Translations under genes and position numbers: made by a program | Shown here: positions 14,096 through 21,485 of the stretch, piece by piece | Numbering within the stretch: position 1 is the first letter of the stretch | How the letters are laid out: each line of letters starts with the position of its first letter | Notes under the pieces: model-generated | What the model was told of the DNA's origin: nothing | Seen by the model: the letters and a program-made list of their open reading frames with translations, nothing else | The model's database searches: none | IMG/VR virus record: IMGVR_UViG_3300027749_004509 | Coordinates: 1 to 21,992 of that record | Origin: a virus | Reading direction: 5' to 3' (one strand) | Length of the DNA stretch: 21,992 bases

Positions 14096-16036
14096 TTACG
14101 CATATATTTTAGGTGGTGTTACGTCATCTTTTGATAAAACTTTAGCGACTAAATCTCCTGTGCCCCAAGTTTTTAGTGATTCACATTTACTTAATTTGTC
14201 TGAACCAATATCATTTTTTAACCCATTAGTTATACATGTATAATACGGTAACAATAATGTTTTAACGGTTGCCTCAATACCATAATTAGGCGTCGAATAA
14301 TTTTTAACCCCTACTTTATTGTAATCTGACATTCCTGAATCTTTACTTAACTTAAATGTTGTATTAAATGGGTTGTTTGTCGCTTTACCTCCTTCTCCCT
14401 TTCTCCAAGCATAAAAGAATTTTAAATTTTCCTCAGTAATTGGTGCTCCAACTCCCGTTAAAATTGCGGTGTAAAAATCCTTATCGTTACCAACATTAAT
14501 TTTGTCAAAATCTGAGGTAGTTTGAATTTTACTTAAATCGGTATCTTTAAATCCTTTTTCGGTCAATAACTCAAACAATTTTGTTAAGTCTTCTTCAGAT
14601 AATTTACCATCGGAAGTCACACCATTATCGGATTCGAATGACCTAACCGCCATTTCAGTTTCAGGCCCAAATAAACCATCAACACCCCATTTAGGCAGTG
14701 AATAACCTAAAAACTGTAATGCGGTTTGTATCTTTTCAACATCCTTATCATAAGGGATTTTTGAGTTTGGTTTTTTTAAGTTCACAAATTCTTTTCCTGA
14801 TTTTGAGATTGTGTCTAAATCCGATAAAAATGTTTCCCCTGTTTCTTTTGATGGTGTTTGAGCACTCTCTTTTGAACCTGTAAATATTTGGTCAGAATTG
14901 ACTAAAAGTTCTTTTAAGTGGTGTCCCCTGGGTAACCCTATATGTACGTGAGTAATATCTGGATGGTCTAACCATTCCGAAATTGCCCCAATATAGTCAC
15001 CAACTTTAACAACGTCCCCTTTTTGTAATTTAACATCTTTTAAATGTGTGTAAAAAATGTCAGGAAATTCCCCTGACCCTTTGATTGATACTTGAGTACC
15101 AAATATTTTACCTGAGTTTTTACCCGTATCTCTAATTTCACGAACAACTCCTTCAGTGTAAGAATTTACGACCGTTCCTGGAGGTGAAAATATATCCCAA
15201 GCATTATCGGACTCCCAATTACCAAGAGCTCTTCCACCATGGTTTTTTGGACCATTTTCTAAGTCAGTTTTAAAAGTTCCTCCAATATTTGTTGTGGATT
15301 CCTTAATTGATAATTTTTTATCGGTATATTCATTTTCAAAATCAAATAATTTTTGGATATACCCGTTTCTTCTTAAAACTTTAAATACCAAATTTTCATC
15401 TGAATATTCACCATCTTTTTCCAATCCGCAAGTTCTATACTTCTTAATTTTATCTTTATATTTTTGGATTAATTTTTTAGCATCGTCAAGAGGTTCATCT
15501 TGAGCGTTTTCAATCGCCCCATCAATAATCTCCATCCATTTGGTTGCCTTATTCTTAATTAAGTTAGTGTCAACCTCAACATTTTCTTTTTTAGGTTTAT
15601 TTGTCCATTCGTCATGTAATACAGAATAGACCCCACTACTAAAATGTGCTTCAGACTCGTTTTGTACATATAACTCCACCTCATAACCGTATATCGTTAT
15701 GTTATGGTTATCATTATACATTGTTTTTTTTAGGGTGAATAACTCAGTGTATAACGGTAATTGTGATTCTGAAAATTGGTTGAAGTCTGCTAAGATATGT
15801 AAATCAATGTCTGAAAAGGTTGACCAATTATAGTTTGCCAAAGACCCTGTCATAATTATATCTGACACAACAACATCGACTTTAAGGAATTCTATAAATT
15901 CGTAGGCAATATCAAGAAGACGACCCCTAACTGTAGGGTTCATCGTTTTTTCGTCATTTCCTGACGATTTCCAAATCTTTGGATTTAATTCATCCTTTAA
16001 ATGAAAACTGTTTAAAATGTTTTTTAGGTTACTCAT
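14096..16036 (-). CDS. Nucleotidyltransferase-like domain fused to M23, peptidoglycan-binding and lysozyme-like domains, 646 aa
   Basis: ATG 16036 (MSNLKNILNS) is chosen over an adjacent TTG at 16039. Domain 1 (about 15-240) carries the nucleotidyltransferase signature TGSLANYNWSTFSDIDLHIL (63-82), with Asp76 and Asp78. Domain 2 (265-375) is M23-like: NAWDIFSPPGTVV (Asp281), FYTHLKD (His331), LQKGDVVKVGDYIG and THVHIG (His363/His365). Domain 3 (430-490) is a peptidoglycan-binding repeat with KIQTALQFLGY and VDGLFGPETEMAVRSF. Domain 4 (515-635) is lysozyme-like: FYAWRKGEGGKATNNPFNTT (541-560), with Glu548 a candidate catalytic acid. It probably cuts or holds the cell wall during infection as part of the virion. 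There is no signal peptide or holin nearby, which argues against a plain lysis enzyme. The role of domain 1 is unknown. Confidence 0.85.
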   Translation of the reverse strand: MSNLKNILNSFHLKDELNPKIWKSSGNDEKTMNPTVRGRLLDIAYEFIEFLKVDVVVSDIIMTGSLANYNWSTFSDIDLHILADFNQFSESQLPLYTELFTLKKTMYNDNHNITIYGYEVELYVQNESEAHFSSGVYSVLHDEWTNKPKKENVEVDTNLIKNKATKWMEIIDGAIENAQDEPLDDAKKLIQKYKDKIKKYRTCGLEKDGEYSDENLVFKVLRRNGYIQKLFDFENEYTDKKLSIKESTTNIGGTFKTDLENGPKNHGGRALGNWESDNAWDIFSPPGTVVNSYTEGVVREIRDTGKNSGKIFGTQVSIKGSGEFPDIFYTHLKDVKLQKGDVVKVGDYIGAISEWLDHPDITHVHIGLPRGHHLKELLVNSDQIFTGSKESAQTPSKETGETFLSDLDTISKSGKEFVNLKKPNSKIPYDKDVEKIQTALQFLGYSLPKWGVDGLFGPETEMAVRSFESDNGVTSDGKLSEEDLTKLFELLTEKGFKDTDLSKIQTTSDFDKINVGNDKDFYTAILTGVGAPITEENLKFFYAWRKGEGGKATNNPFNTTFKLSKDSGMSDYNKVGVKNYSTPNYGIEATVKTLLLPYYTCITNGLKNDIGSDKLSKCESLKTWGTGDLVAKVLSKDDVTPPKIYA

Positions 16037-16040
16037 CAAA

Positions 16041-16048
16041 AATAAATA
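16041..16048 (-). promoter_or_regulatory. Late-type motif variant TATTTATT before the hydrolase fusion gene
   Basis: The sense strand reads CAAATATTTATTTTTGATG, with the motif only 4 bases before ATG 16036. As at 8094-8101, this spacing would leave little or no leader if it is a promoter. Confidence 0.35.
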
Positions 16049-16066
16049 TTTGAGTAATCCGATTTG

Positions 16067-16309
16067 TTACAGTTTTTTATATTTAAATGTTTTAGCAATC
16101 TTAATGCTGAAGAATTTTCCTTGTGATTCGGACATTCTAAACTGAGTATACAATTGATGAGGGACCTCATCGTATTCATATTTCATACCGTTTTTAAACT
16201 CAATTATTAGTTTTTTACTTTCGGTATCATATTCCGTTTTCGTTAGATTGCTTGAATCTATTTCATTAATAATCTTCGTCCCGATTATCTGTTCTTTTTT
16301 TATTGCCAT
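16067..16309 (-). CDS. KTSC-domain protein, 80 aa
   Basis: The 80-residue protein has the KTSC pattern: IDSSNL near the start, YDTESKKLIIEFKNGMKYEYDEVPHQLYTQFRMSESQGKFFSIKI, and a short basic end (FKYKKL). KTSC domains are small beta domains found alone in many phages and fused to Lys-tRNA synthetase in some bacteria; their biochemical role is not established. Its ATG lies 44 bases inside the 113-aa gene, in another frame, so the two are surely cotranscribed and perhaps translationally coupled. The gap to the downstream hydrolase gene is about 30 bases. Confidence 0.85.
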   Translation of the reverse strand: MAIKKEQIIGTKIINEIDSSNLTKTEYDTESKKLIIEFKNGMKYEYDEVPHQLYTQFRMSESQGKFFSIKIAKTFKYKKL

Positions 16310-16607
16310 TTTCTAAAGGTATTTCTATATCGATTAAACTCATTTTATCTTCAAGATACTTAACAAATTCATTATGGTCAATAGCAGGAAAGAAACCTTT
16401 TAATTCTTGAAATAATTTTGTATGTAAAGAACTAAATCTTTGAAAGTTTCTCATGATATCATTTGGGTAGTAAGGTGGTCTCTCCAAGTCTTGTTGAGTC
16501 CACCCCTCCCTTTGAAAGGCTCTCCGTAAATTACGGTAAGTTTCCAATAGGTCCTCATCAGCCCTTAAAGTTGTAATGTACTTTGTATAATGTTTCATCA
16601 TATCCAT
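16266..16607 (-). CDS. Small uncharacterised helical protein, 113 aa
   Basis: I do not recognise this family. The protein is 113 residues, begins MDMMKHYTKYITTLRADEDLL, is mainly helical, and includes REGWTQQDLERPPYYPNDIMRNFQRF in the middle and a basic, acidic-ended tail (KKRTDNRDEDY). Three in-frame ATG codons, at 16607, 16601 and 16598, are possible starts. The third places the start 12 bases after the TATTTATA motif, close to the 13-base spacing seen at other genes, and may be the real one. The last 44 bases overlap the KTSC gene. It diverges from the clp gene, which starts 70 bases away on the other strand. Confidence 0.7.
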   Translation of the reverse strand: MDMMKHYTKYITTLRADEDLLETYRNLRRAFQREGWTQQDLERPPYYPNDIMRNFQRFSSLHTKLFQELKGFFPAIDHNEFVKYLEDKMSLIDIEIPLENGNKKRTDNRDEDY

Positions 16608-16610
16608 ACT

Positions 16611-16618
16611 TATAAATA
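16611..16618 (-). promoter_or_regulatory. TATTTATA late-type motif before the 113-aa gene
   Basis: The sense strand reads CCTTATATTTATAAGTATGG. The motif is 3 bases before ATG 16607 and 12 before ATG 16598. It shares the 69-base divergent gap with the clp promoter. Confidence 0.5.
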
Positions 16619-16632
16619 TAAGGTTGTTTGAG

Positions 16633-16662
16633 TTGAAATTACCAAATTAAAGATTATATTTT
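16633..16662 (+). promoter_or_regulatory. Host-type promoter before clp
   Basis: TTG at 16633-16635 and TATATTTT at 16655-16662 are separated by 19 bases. This matches the Bacteroidota promoter layout (-33 TTG or TTTG, -7 TAnnTTTG) except for the last base of the -7 element. It lies 14 bases before the clp ATG. Confidence 0.45.
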
Positions 16663-16676
16663 AAAAAAACACTTAC

Positions 16677-18716
16677 ATGATAGAATCAAAAGATAGTAGC
16701 GGACCTAATAAAGATAAAGGAAGTAGTGGTGATTCTGCCACACCTGTTTTAGACAACTTTAGTAGAGACCTAATTAAATTAGCCGAAGAAGGTAAATTAG
16801 ACCCTGTGATTGGACGAGAAAGAGAAATAACAAGAATTGCTCAAATCCTTTCAAGACGGAAAAAAAACAACCCAATCATTATTGGTGAGCCAGGTTGTGG
16901 TAAAACTGCAATTGTTGAAGGTTTGGCGATTAAAATTTTTAACGGAGACTGCCCAAGAAATTTAATGGACAAACGAATATTATCTTTAGATATGACCTCG
17001 ATAGTTGCTGGTACAAAATATCGTGGTCAATTTGAAGAACGTATGAAAGTAATTATTGAGGAATTACAAAACGCTCCAAGTATCATTATTTTTATTGATG
17101 AAATACACACCATTGTTGGTGCAGGTAATTCGTCAGGTTCAATGGACGCATCTAATATCTTTAAACCCGCTCTTGCTCGAGGAGAAATCCAATGTATTGG
17201 GGCAACGACTTTAGACGAGTATCGTAAGAATTTTGAAAAAGACGGAGCTTTAGAAAGACGATTCCAAAAGGTAATTGTTGATTCAGCAACAAAAGAAGAA
17301 ACGATTCAAATTCTACAACACAGTAAAGAGAGATACGAAAATTACCATAAAGTAAAATACTCTGACGAAATTTTATCACTATGTGTTGATTTGGCAGAAC
17401 GATATATCACAGATAGAGAATTCCCTGATAAAGCGTTTGACATTATTGATGAAGTCGGGGCAAGAAGTCAGGTTGAGGTGAAAATGCCCGAAATTATTGA
17501 AAGACTAAAAGAACAGGCTCATGATATTAAACAAGAAAAACTTGATGTCGTTAAAAAACAAAACTATGAAGAGGCGGCAAGTCTAAGAGATAAGGAACGA
17601 AGAATTTTAGATAAATTAGATTTGGAAAAGAAAAAATTCGAGTCTGAGTTACAAACTCAAAAGAAAGAAGTGACTGTTGAGTTGGTGTACGAAGTCGTTT
17701 CAAATATGACTAAGATTCCACTGTCTAAATTAAATGCTAATGAGACACAATTATTGGCCAAGTTAGACGAAAGGTTGGGTAGTAAAGTTATTGGTCAATC
17801 TGAAGCAGTATCAAGAATTGCAAAGTCTATTCGAAGAAATAGATTGGGTATTAAAGACCCTAACAAACCAATTGGTTCATTCATTTTCTTGGGGTCAACA
17901 GGTGTCGGTAAAACACATTTGGCGAAACAATTGGCTAAAGAAATGTTTGGTAGCGAAGAAAATTTGATTAGAATGGATATGTCAGAATTCCAAGAAAAGC
18001 ATACCATATCTCGTTTAATCGGAGCACCTCCAGGATATGTTGGTTATGATGAAGGCGGACAATTAACTGAACAGGTTAAAAATAAACCTTATTCTGTAAT
18101 CTTATTTGATGAGATTGAGAAGGCAAATAAAGACATTTTCTCAACGTTGTTACAAGTGTTGGATGATGGTCATATTACTGACGGATTAGGTAGAAAAATT
18201 AATTTCAAAAATTGTGTAATCATTATGACTTCAAATATTGGGGTTAAAAAACTAGAAGACTTTGGGACAGGTGTTGGATTTAAATCTTCAACAAATACTT
18301 ATGTCGAGGAAGAATATAAACGAGACATGTTGAAAAAGGAACTTAAAAAATTCTTCGCACCTGAATTCTTAAACAGAATTGATGAGGTCGTTATCTTCAA
18401 CACACTAAAACGAGATGAGGTTAAACAAATCGTTAAATTAGAAATGGACAAACTTTGTGAAAGATTAGTTAAGTTAAAATATAACATAACTTACGATGAA
18501 TCCGTATTGGAGTTAATTTCAGAAGTTGGTTTTGATGAGACCTATGGTGCAAGACCACTGAAGAGAGCAATCCAAGACAAAGTCGAGGATTTTATTTCCG
18601 AAGAAGTTTTAAAGGGAACTGTTCTTGAGGATGTTAGTTATGTTCTATATGTCGACAATACCGATGTTAAACTAAAGACAGTTAAAAAGACTAAAAAGAA
18701 AAAAGGGGAAAATTAA
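16677..18716 (+). CDS. ClpA/ClpC-type AAA+ unfoldase without N-domain
   Basis: The 679-residue protein has two AAA+ modules. In the first, Walker A is GEPGCGKT (70-77), the pore loop GTKYRG (112-117), Walker B IIIFIDE (136-142) and the Arg-finger region ALERRF (191-196). A UVR-like coiled coil follows (NYEEAASLRDKERRI, 296-310). In the second, Walker A is GSTGVGKT (406-413), the pore loop GYVGYDEG (453-460), Walker B VILFDE (474-479), then FLNRIDE (564-570) and sensor-2 GARPLKR (624-630). VGF at 533-535 lies where ClpC and ClpA carry the loop that docks to ClpP. The family's N-terminal adaptor-binding repeats are absent, replaced by about 25 Ser/Gly/Lys residues; typical ClpC is about 800 residues. 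No clpP gene is present here, so a host ClpP is the likely partner. It sits alone on the plus strand with its own promoter and terminator. Confidence 0.95.
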   Translation: MIESKDSSGPNKDKGSSGDSATPVLDNFSRDLIKLAEEGKLDPVIGREREITRIAQILSRRKKNNPIIIGEPGCGKTAIVEGLAIKIFNGDCPRNLMDKRILSLDMTSIVAGTKYRGQFEERMKVIIEELQNAPSIIIFIDEIHTIVGAGNSSGSMDASNIFKPALARGEIQCIGATTLDEYRKNFEKDGALERRFQKVIVDSATKEETIQILQHSKERYENYHKVKYSDEILSLCVDLAERYITDREFPDKAFDIIDEVGARSQVEVKMPEIIERLKEQAHDIKQEKLDVVKKQNYEEAASLRDKERRILDKLDLEKKKFESELQTQKKEVTVELVYEVVSNMTKIPLSKLNANETQLLAKLDERLGSKVIGQSEAVSRIAKSIRRNRLGIKDPNKPIGSFIFLGSTGVGKTHLAKQLAKEMFGSEENLIRMDMSEFQEKHTISRLIGAPPGYVGYDEGGQLTEQVKNKPYSVILFDEIEKANKDIFSTLLQVLDDGHITDGLGRKINFKNCVIIMTSNIGVKKLEDFGTGVGFKSSTNTYVEEEYKRDMLKKELKKFFAPEFLNRIDEVVIFNTLKRDEVKQIVKLEMDKLCERLVKLKYNITYDESVLELISEVGFDETYGARPLKRAIQDKVEDFISEEVLKGTVLEDVSYVLYVDNTDVKLKTVKKTKKKKGEN

Positions 18717-18730
18717 TTCCCCTTTTTTTT
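18699..18730. terminator. Bidirectional terminator between clp and the peptidase gene
   Basis: A 12-bp stem (AAAAAAGGGGAA against TTCCCCTTTTTT) closes a 6-base loop that holds the clp stop codon. A T-run follows on the plus strand and, by symmetry, on the minus strand. It serves both convergent genes, which are 12 bases apart. Confidence 0.9.
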
Positions 18731-19556
18731 AATCAAATAGTGTGTAACTATTTTTTGGTTTAGGTGTAAAGGAATGTTTTGTATATCCCAATTTCTCAAT
18801 CATTTTTTTACCTATTTCGATTCCACTGTAAACATCTTCGATAACAACATATTCGTTTGGTGTGTGGTAGTTGTAGTACCCGATAGCAAAATTGATACAC
18901 GAAAAATCAAAAAGTTGTTTTAACGCATATACGTCAGTATAAGGGTGAGATTGGTATTTTTGTCTTTTCTCAAATCCTTCAGTTAACACCTCATCACAAG
19001 ATGTGAAAAATTCTGTACCTCTGTCAAATAATTGAACCCCCATACAAAATTCGGAAACCATCCAATTGCCAGGTGCGTCAAATTGAATTGCGTACCCAAC
19101 ATTTGTGAAGAATGTTTTATCGGCCTTTCTTGACCCATGACAACCTGTTTCTTCGGATACAAAGAACGCCGCCTTTAAGTTAGGAAGTTCTTTCAATAAC
19201 TCTAAACAAGCATAGATACCACATTTGTCATCACCACCAATCCCTGTTGGGTTACCCTTGTCATTATACGCCTTTAAAGACGGTTTCATCTCATTCTGAG
19301 CGTTTGGTAGTAATCCCTCACGAATATTGATTGTGTCAATATTATGTACGGTATCGGTGTGAGCAACAACACATGGAAAATATTCGATATTTTCATCAGT
19401 TTGTTTTGTTGCGTAAATGTTAAACATTCCATCAACAAAAAACGGGATATTGTTTTCAGATAACCAATTGGTTATAAACTTAACCATTTGTTCTTCTTGG
19501 TACGTTTTGGATGGAACGGACAAAACACTCTTTAAAAGTTCGTAGTCTCTTTGCAT
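18729..19556 (-). CDS. M20/M28-like zinc peptidase (PepT-like), 275 aa
   Basis: The protein has the metal-site motifs of the dinuclear zinc exopeptidases: VVAHTDTV (His66, Asp68), GIGGDDKCG (Asp109/Asp110), FVSEETGCHGS (Glu135/Glu136), QFDAPG (Asp160) and YHTPNEYV (His231). The GGDDK, EETG and HTPNEY set is closest to PepT and other M20 di- or tripeptidases, or to related M28/M42 enzymes. At 275 residues it is shorter than typical M20 enzymes of about 400, probably lacking the lid or dimerisation domain. It would release residues from small peptides in the cytoplasm. The gene follows the 470-aa gene by 9 bases, so they are likely cotranscribed, and it shares a terminator with clp. Such peptidases are unusual in phages. 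Confidence 0.85.
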   Translation of the reverse strand: MQRDYELLKSVLSVPSKTYQEEQMVKFITNWLSENNIPFFVDGMFNIYATKQTDENIEYFPCVVAHTDTVHNIDTINIREGLLPNAQNEMKPSLKAYNDKGNPTGIGGDDKCGIYACLELLKELPNLKAAFFVSEETGCHGSRKADKTFFTNVGYAIQFDAPGNWMVSEFCMGVQLFDRGTEFFTSCDEVLTEGFEKRQKYQSHPYTDVYALKQLFDFSCINFAIGYYNYHTPNEYVVIEDVYSGIEIGKKMIEKLGYTKHSFTPKPKNSYTLFD

Positions 19557-19565
19557 AACACAAAG

Positions 19566-20978
19566 TTAAGCTTTTTTTCGGAAGTTCAAGATTTTATTTT
19601 CAAATAATTCAGGATTATGTAGAAAATTTCGGAATTCTTCAAGAGTATAACTCCTTACTTCGGATTGACTTCCTTGTTTTAATCCTGATTTATAGTAAGT
19701 TAAATATATTTTATTAGTTGTAGGGTCTAATTTTGTAACTCGAAATCCTTCGGTGTTAGTTCCTCTTTTTAAATCATAATATCTATTTAAATCATAATGT
19801 GATAAAACCTCATCAACCATTTTTCTAAATTTAATTAGATTTGGGTACTTATTACTATCCTCAATTTCTTCTAATATTTTTTCTAACTCATACTTTGCGT
19901 TTCTATTGACGGAATCGATATCAAATTCTCTACTACCATACTCGTATATATATTCCTCATATGGACCAACTGACATCGTATGTCCAATCTTTGATAACAT
20001 CCCTTTTAAGTCCACATGTCTTTCTTTCGAAATATTGTACATACCCAACAAGACATTAACGGTTGTTACATATGTGTAGAAACATCCTGACTTGGCAAAT
20101 AACCCGTAATTTTGGAATGGTTCACATAACTCTTCTCTTATTTCCTCTTCAGCGGCTTTTTGCATTCCCGAATCCTTTTCATGTGAGTAATCATCAATAA
20201 TATTCTCAGTTTGTCTACTAAAAGTGTCTCTCAATAGTACTGAGGCCTCCTTATATTGGTCATCATCATTAAGTTCGGCAAGATTGGGTTTAATATAAAT
20301 TAAAATTTGTTTAATTATCGCAATGTTTTCCTCATTAAGGTCCCTCATTAAATAACCCTCATCCCAATCCTGATATCCCATATCACTATGGTAGAAACCA
20401 ATAGAGTCGTAATGATATGAACTAAATAATGCCTTTAAAAACCATAAATCCCCTTCACCTAAATCAAATAATTTAAAATAATCTTCATGGTCATCAAATT
20501 TAAGTGTGACCATACTTTTACCAGGGTTGTTCTTGTTAAATTTGAACCCCCTAATTAAATCATCAATATTGGCTAATTTATACTCATCAATATCTTCCCC
20601 ACCACTAATTCTCTTTAATATGTTATAGGTACTACTAACACCAATCAAGTCGTAAATTTTGTCAGTAATTTCAGGGAATTTCTCAAGAATATCCGTCATT
20701 GTTAAATCATCGTTATTATAATTAAAAAATTCTATTAGTCCTCGATGTGGTTTGTGAATTAAATATGATAATGTTGGGGTAAGATAATCACCTTCTTTAT
20801 CGACAATAATATAATTGTCTGCATCACGATATCTATTATAATATTTAGAAAAAAATGGAGGACCAAAGTATTTTGCAGACTCCAAAGTGTTACATTTCAA
20901 TAACATAACCTTATCATCTTGATAGAAGATTTGACTACCGTCATAAGCTTCGTTTTTGTTTTCCTCTGTCTCTGCCAT
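19566..20978 (-). CDS. Uncharacterised protein, 470 aa
   Basis: I place the start at ATG 20978 (MAETEENKNEAYDGSQIFYQ). A TTG at 21044 would add 22 residues but would run through the tmRNA promoter and lose the late-type motif spacing. The protein is 470 residues, acidic and Tyr/Asp-rich. The N-terminal part, KVMLLKCNTLESAKYFGPPF and then YIIVDKEGDYL, weakly resembles a domain often found in phage proteins in which a Trp-Cys pair follows the YFG region; that pair is missing here. The rest is helical with no motif I recognise. The gene is cotranscribed with the peptidase gene 9 bases downstream and diverges from the tmRNA. Its function is unknown. Confidence 0.72.
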   Translation of the reverse strand: MAETEENKNEAYDGSQIFYQDDKVMLLKCNTLESAKYFGPPFFSKYYNRYRDADNYIIVDKEGDYLTPTLSYLIHKPHRGLIEFFNYNNDDLTMTDILEKFPEITDKIYDLIGVSSTYNILKRISGGEDIDEYKLANIDDLIRGFKFNKNNPGKSMVTLKFDDHEDYFKLFDLGEGDLWFLKALFSSYHYDSIGFYHSDMGYQDWDEGYLMRDLNEENIAIIKQILIYIKPNLAELNDDDQYKEASVLLRDTFSRQTENIIDDYSHEKDSGMQKAAEEEIREELCEPFQNYGLFAKSGCFYTYVTTVNVLLGMYNISKERHVDLKGMLSKIGHTMSVGPYEEYIYEYGSREFDIDSVNRNAKYELEKILEEIEDSNKYPNLIKFRKMVDEVLSHYDLNRYYDLKRGTNTEGFRVTKLDPTTNKIYLTYYKSGLKQGSQSEVRSYTLEEFRNFLHNPELFENKILNFRKKA

Positions 20979-20988
20979 ATTTATATCA

Positions 20989-20996
20989 AATAAATA
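20989..20996 (-). promoter_or_regulatory. Late-type motif variant TATTTATT before the 470-aa gene
   Basis: The sense strand reads AAGTATTTATTTGATATAAATATGG, with the motif 10 bases before ATG 20978. It supports the choice of this ATG over the upstream TTG. Confidence 0.45.
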
Positions 20997-21006
20997 CTTT
21001 AAAAAA

Positions 21007-21036
21007 TTGTTATTGTCGGATTTATTCGTATATTTG
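21007..21036 (+). promoter_or_regulatory. Host-type promoter of the tmRNA gene
   Basis: TTG at 21007-21009 and TATATTTG at 21029-21036 are separated by 19 bases, a full match to the Bacteroidota -33/-7 layout. The -7 element ends 25 bases before the tmRNA 5' end, leaving a short leader for RNase P to remove. Confidence 0.7.
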
Positions 21037-21061
21037 TAAAACAATAGTTCTTTAACATTAT

Positions 21062-21475
21062 GGGGGTAAATTGGAATTGACTGACATAGTTGGTTATTCG
21101 GGGCATGTCAAGGCTGAGCTAACCTTGTAAAACTGGTTCAAATCGATACACGGCAACGTTATCAACAAACTTTCTGCAGTAGGATTAATCCGTACTGAGG
21201 AAAGTGTTTCAGTAGCCTAAGGCGAAAAAAACAACGGGTGGATAGACTTATACCTAGGAACAGAACGGTCTTCATGGTGTGACATCTACCATAAAAGGTG
21301 TAAACTCTAACCAATCAGAGGATAATCAGATGGTAGAGGGTAAGTTCTCAGTAAACCGAACTGTATAATAAGGGAACTGTGGGATTTCGGATTGTTAGAT
21401 TAAACAATGACCTAAACATGTAGTCCTTAATAATCGTTATGAACAACTACGAGGGTTCGAGTCCCTCTATCTCCT
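21062..21475 (+). ncRNA. ssrA: Transfer-messenger RNA (tmRNA)
   Basis: The 5' end GGGGGTA pairs with TATCTCC at 21468-21474, with G-U pairs, to form the acceptor stem. GAGGG-TTCGAGT-CCCTC at 21451-21467 is the T arm. GACCTAAACATGTAGT before it matches the conserved GACUAAGCAUGUAGU block of bacterial tmRNA. Upstream, GCATGTCAAGG and CCTTGTAAAACTGGTTC match the first pseudoknot region. The tag frame most likely starts at GGC 21152, preceded by TACAC where bacterial tmRNAs have UAGUC. It encodes GNVINKLSAVGLIRTEESVS-VA and stops at TAA 21218-21220. CCA is not encoded. tmRNA with SmpB rescues stalled ribosomes and marks the product for proteolysis. Its 414 bases make it somewhat long for the family. 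Confidence 0.93.
21152..21220 (+). other. tmRNA tag reading frame, 22 codons plus stop (proposed)
   Basis: GGC as resume codon fits Bacteroidota tmRNAs, whose tags begin with Gly. The -5 to -1 bases TACAC agree with the conserved U-A-x-x-C. The 22-residue peptide ends VSVA rather than the usual ALAA. The alternative frame from GCA 21153 gives only ATLSTNFLQ before TAG and has a worse context. Confidence 0.6.
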
Positions 21476-21485
21476 CATTTAACAT

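Noticed and set aside
20978-20985. TATTTATA on the plus strand overlapping the 470-aa start
   Set aside because: No plus-strand gene follows at a suitable distance; the tmRNA has its own better promoter further on.
20979-21044. TTG start extending the 470-aa protein
   Set aside because: The extension runs through the tmRNA promoter on the other strand, and a normal ATG at 20978 has a late-type motif 10 bases before it.
21062-21475. Group I intron within the tmRNA, suggested by the neighbouring homing gene and the 414-base length
   Set aside because: The T arm, the conserved block before it, the pseudoknot region and the acceptor ends are all intact and continuous.
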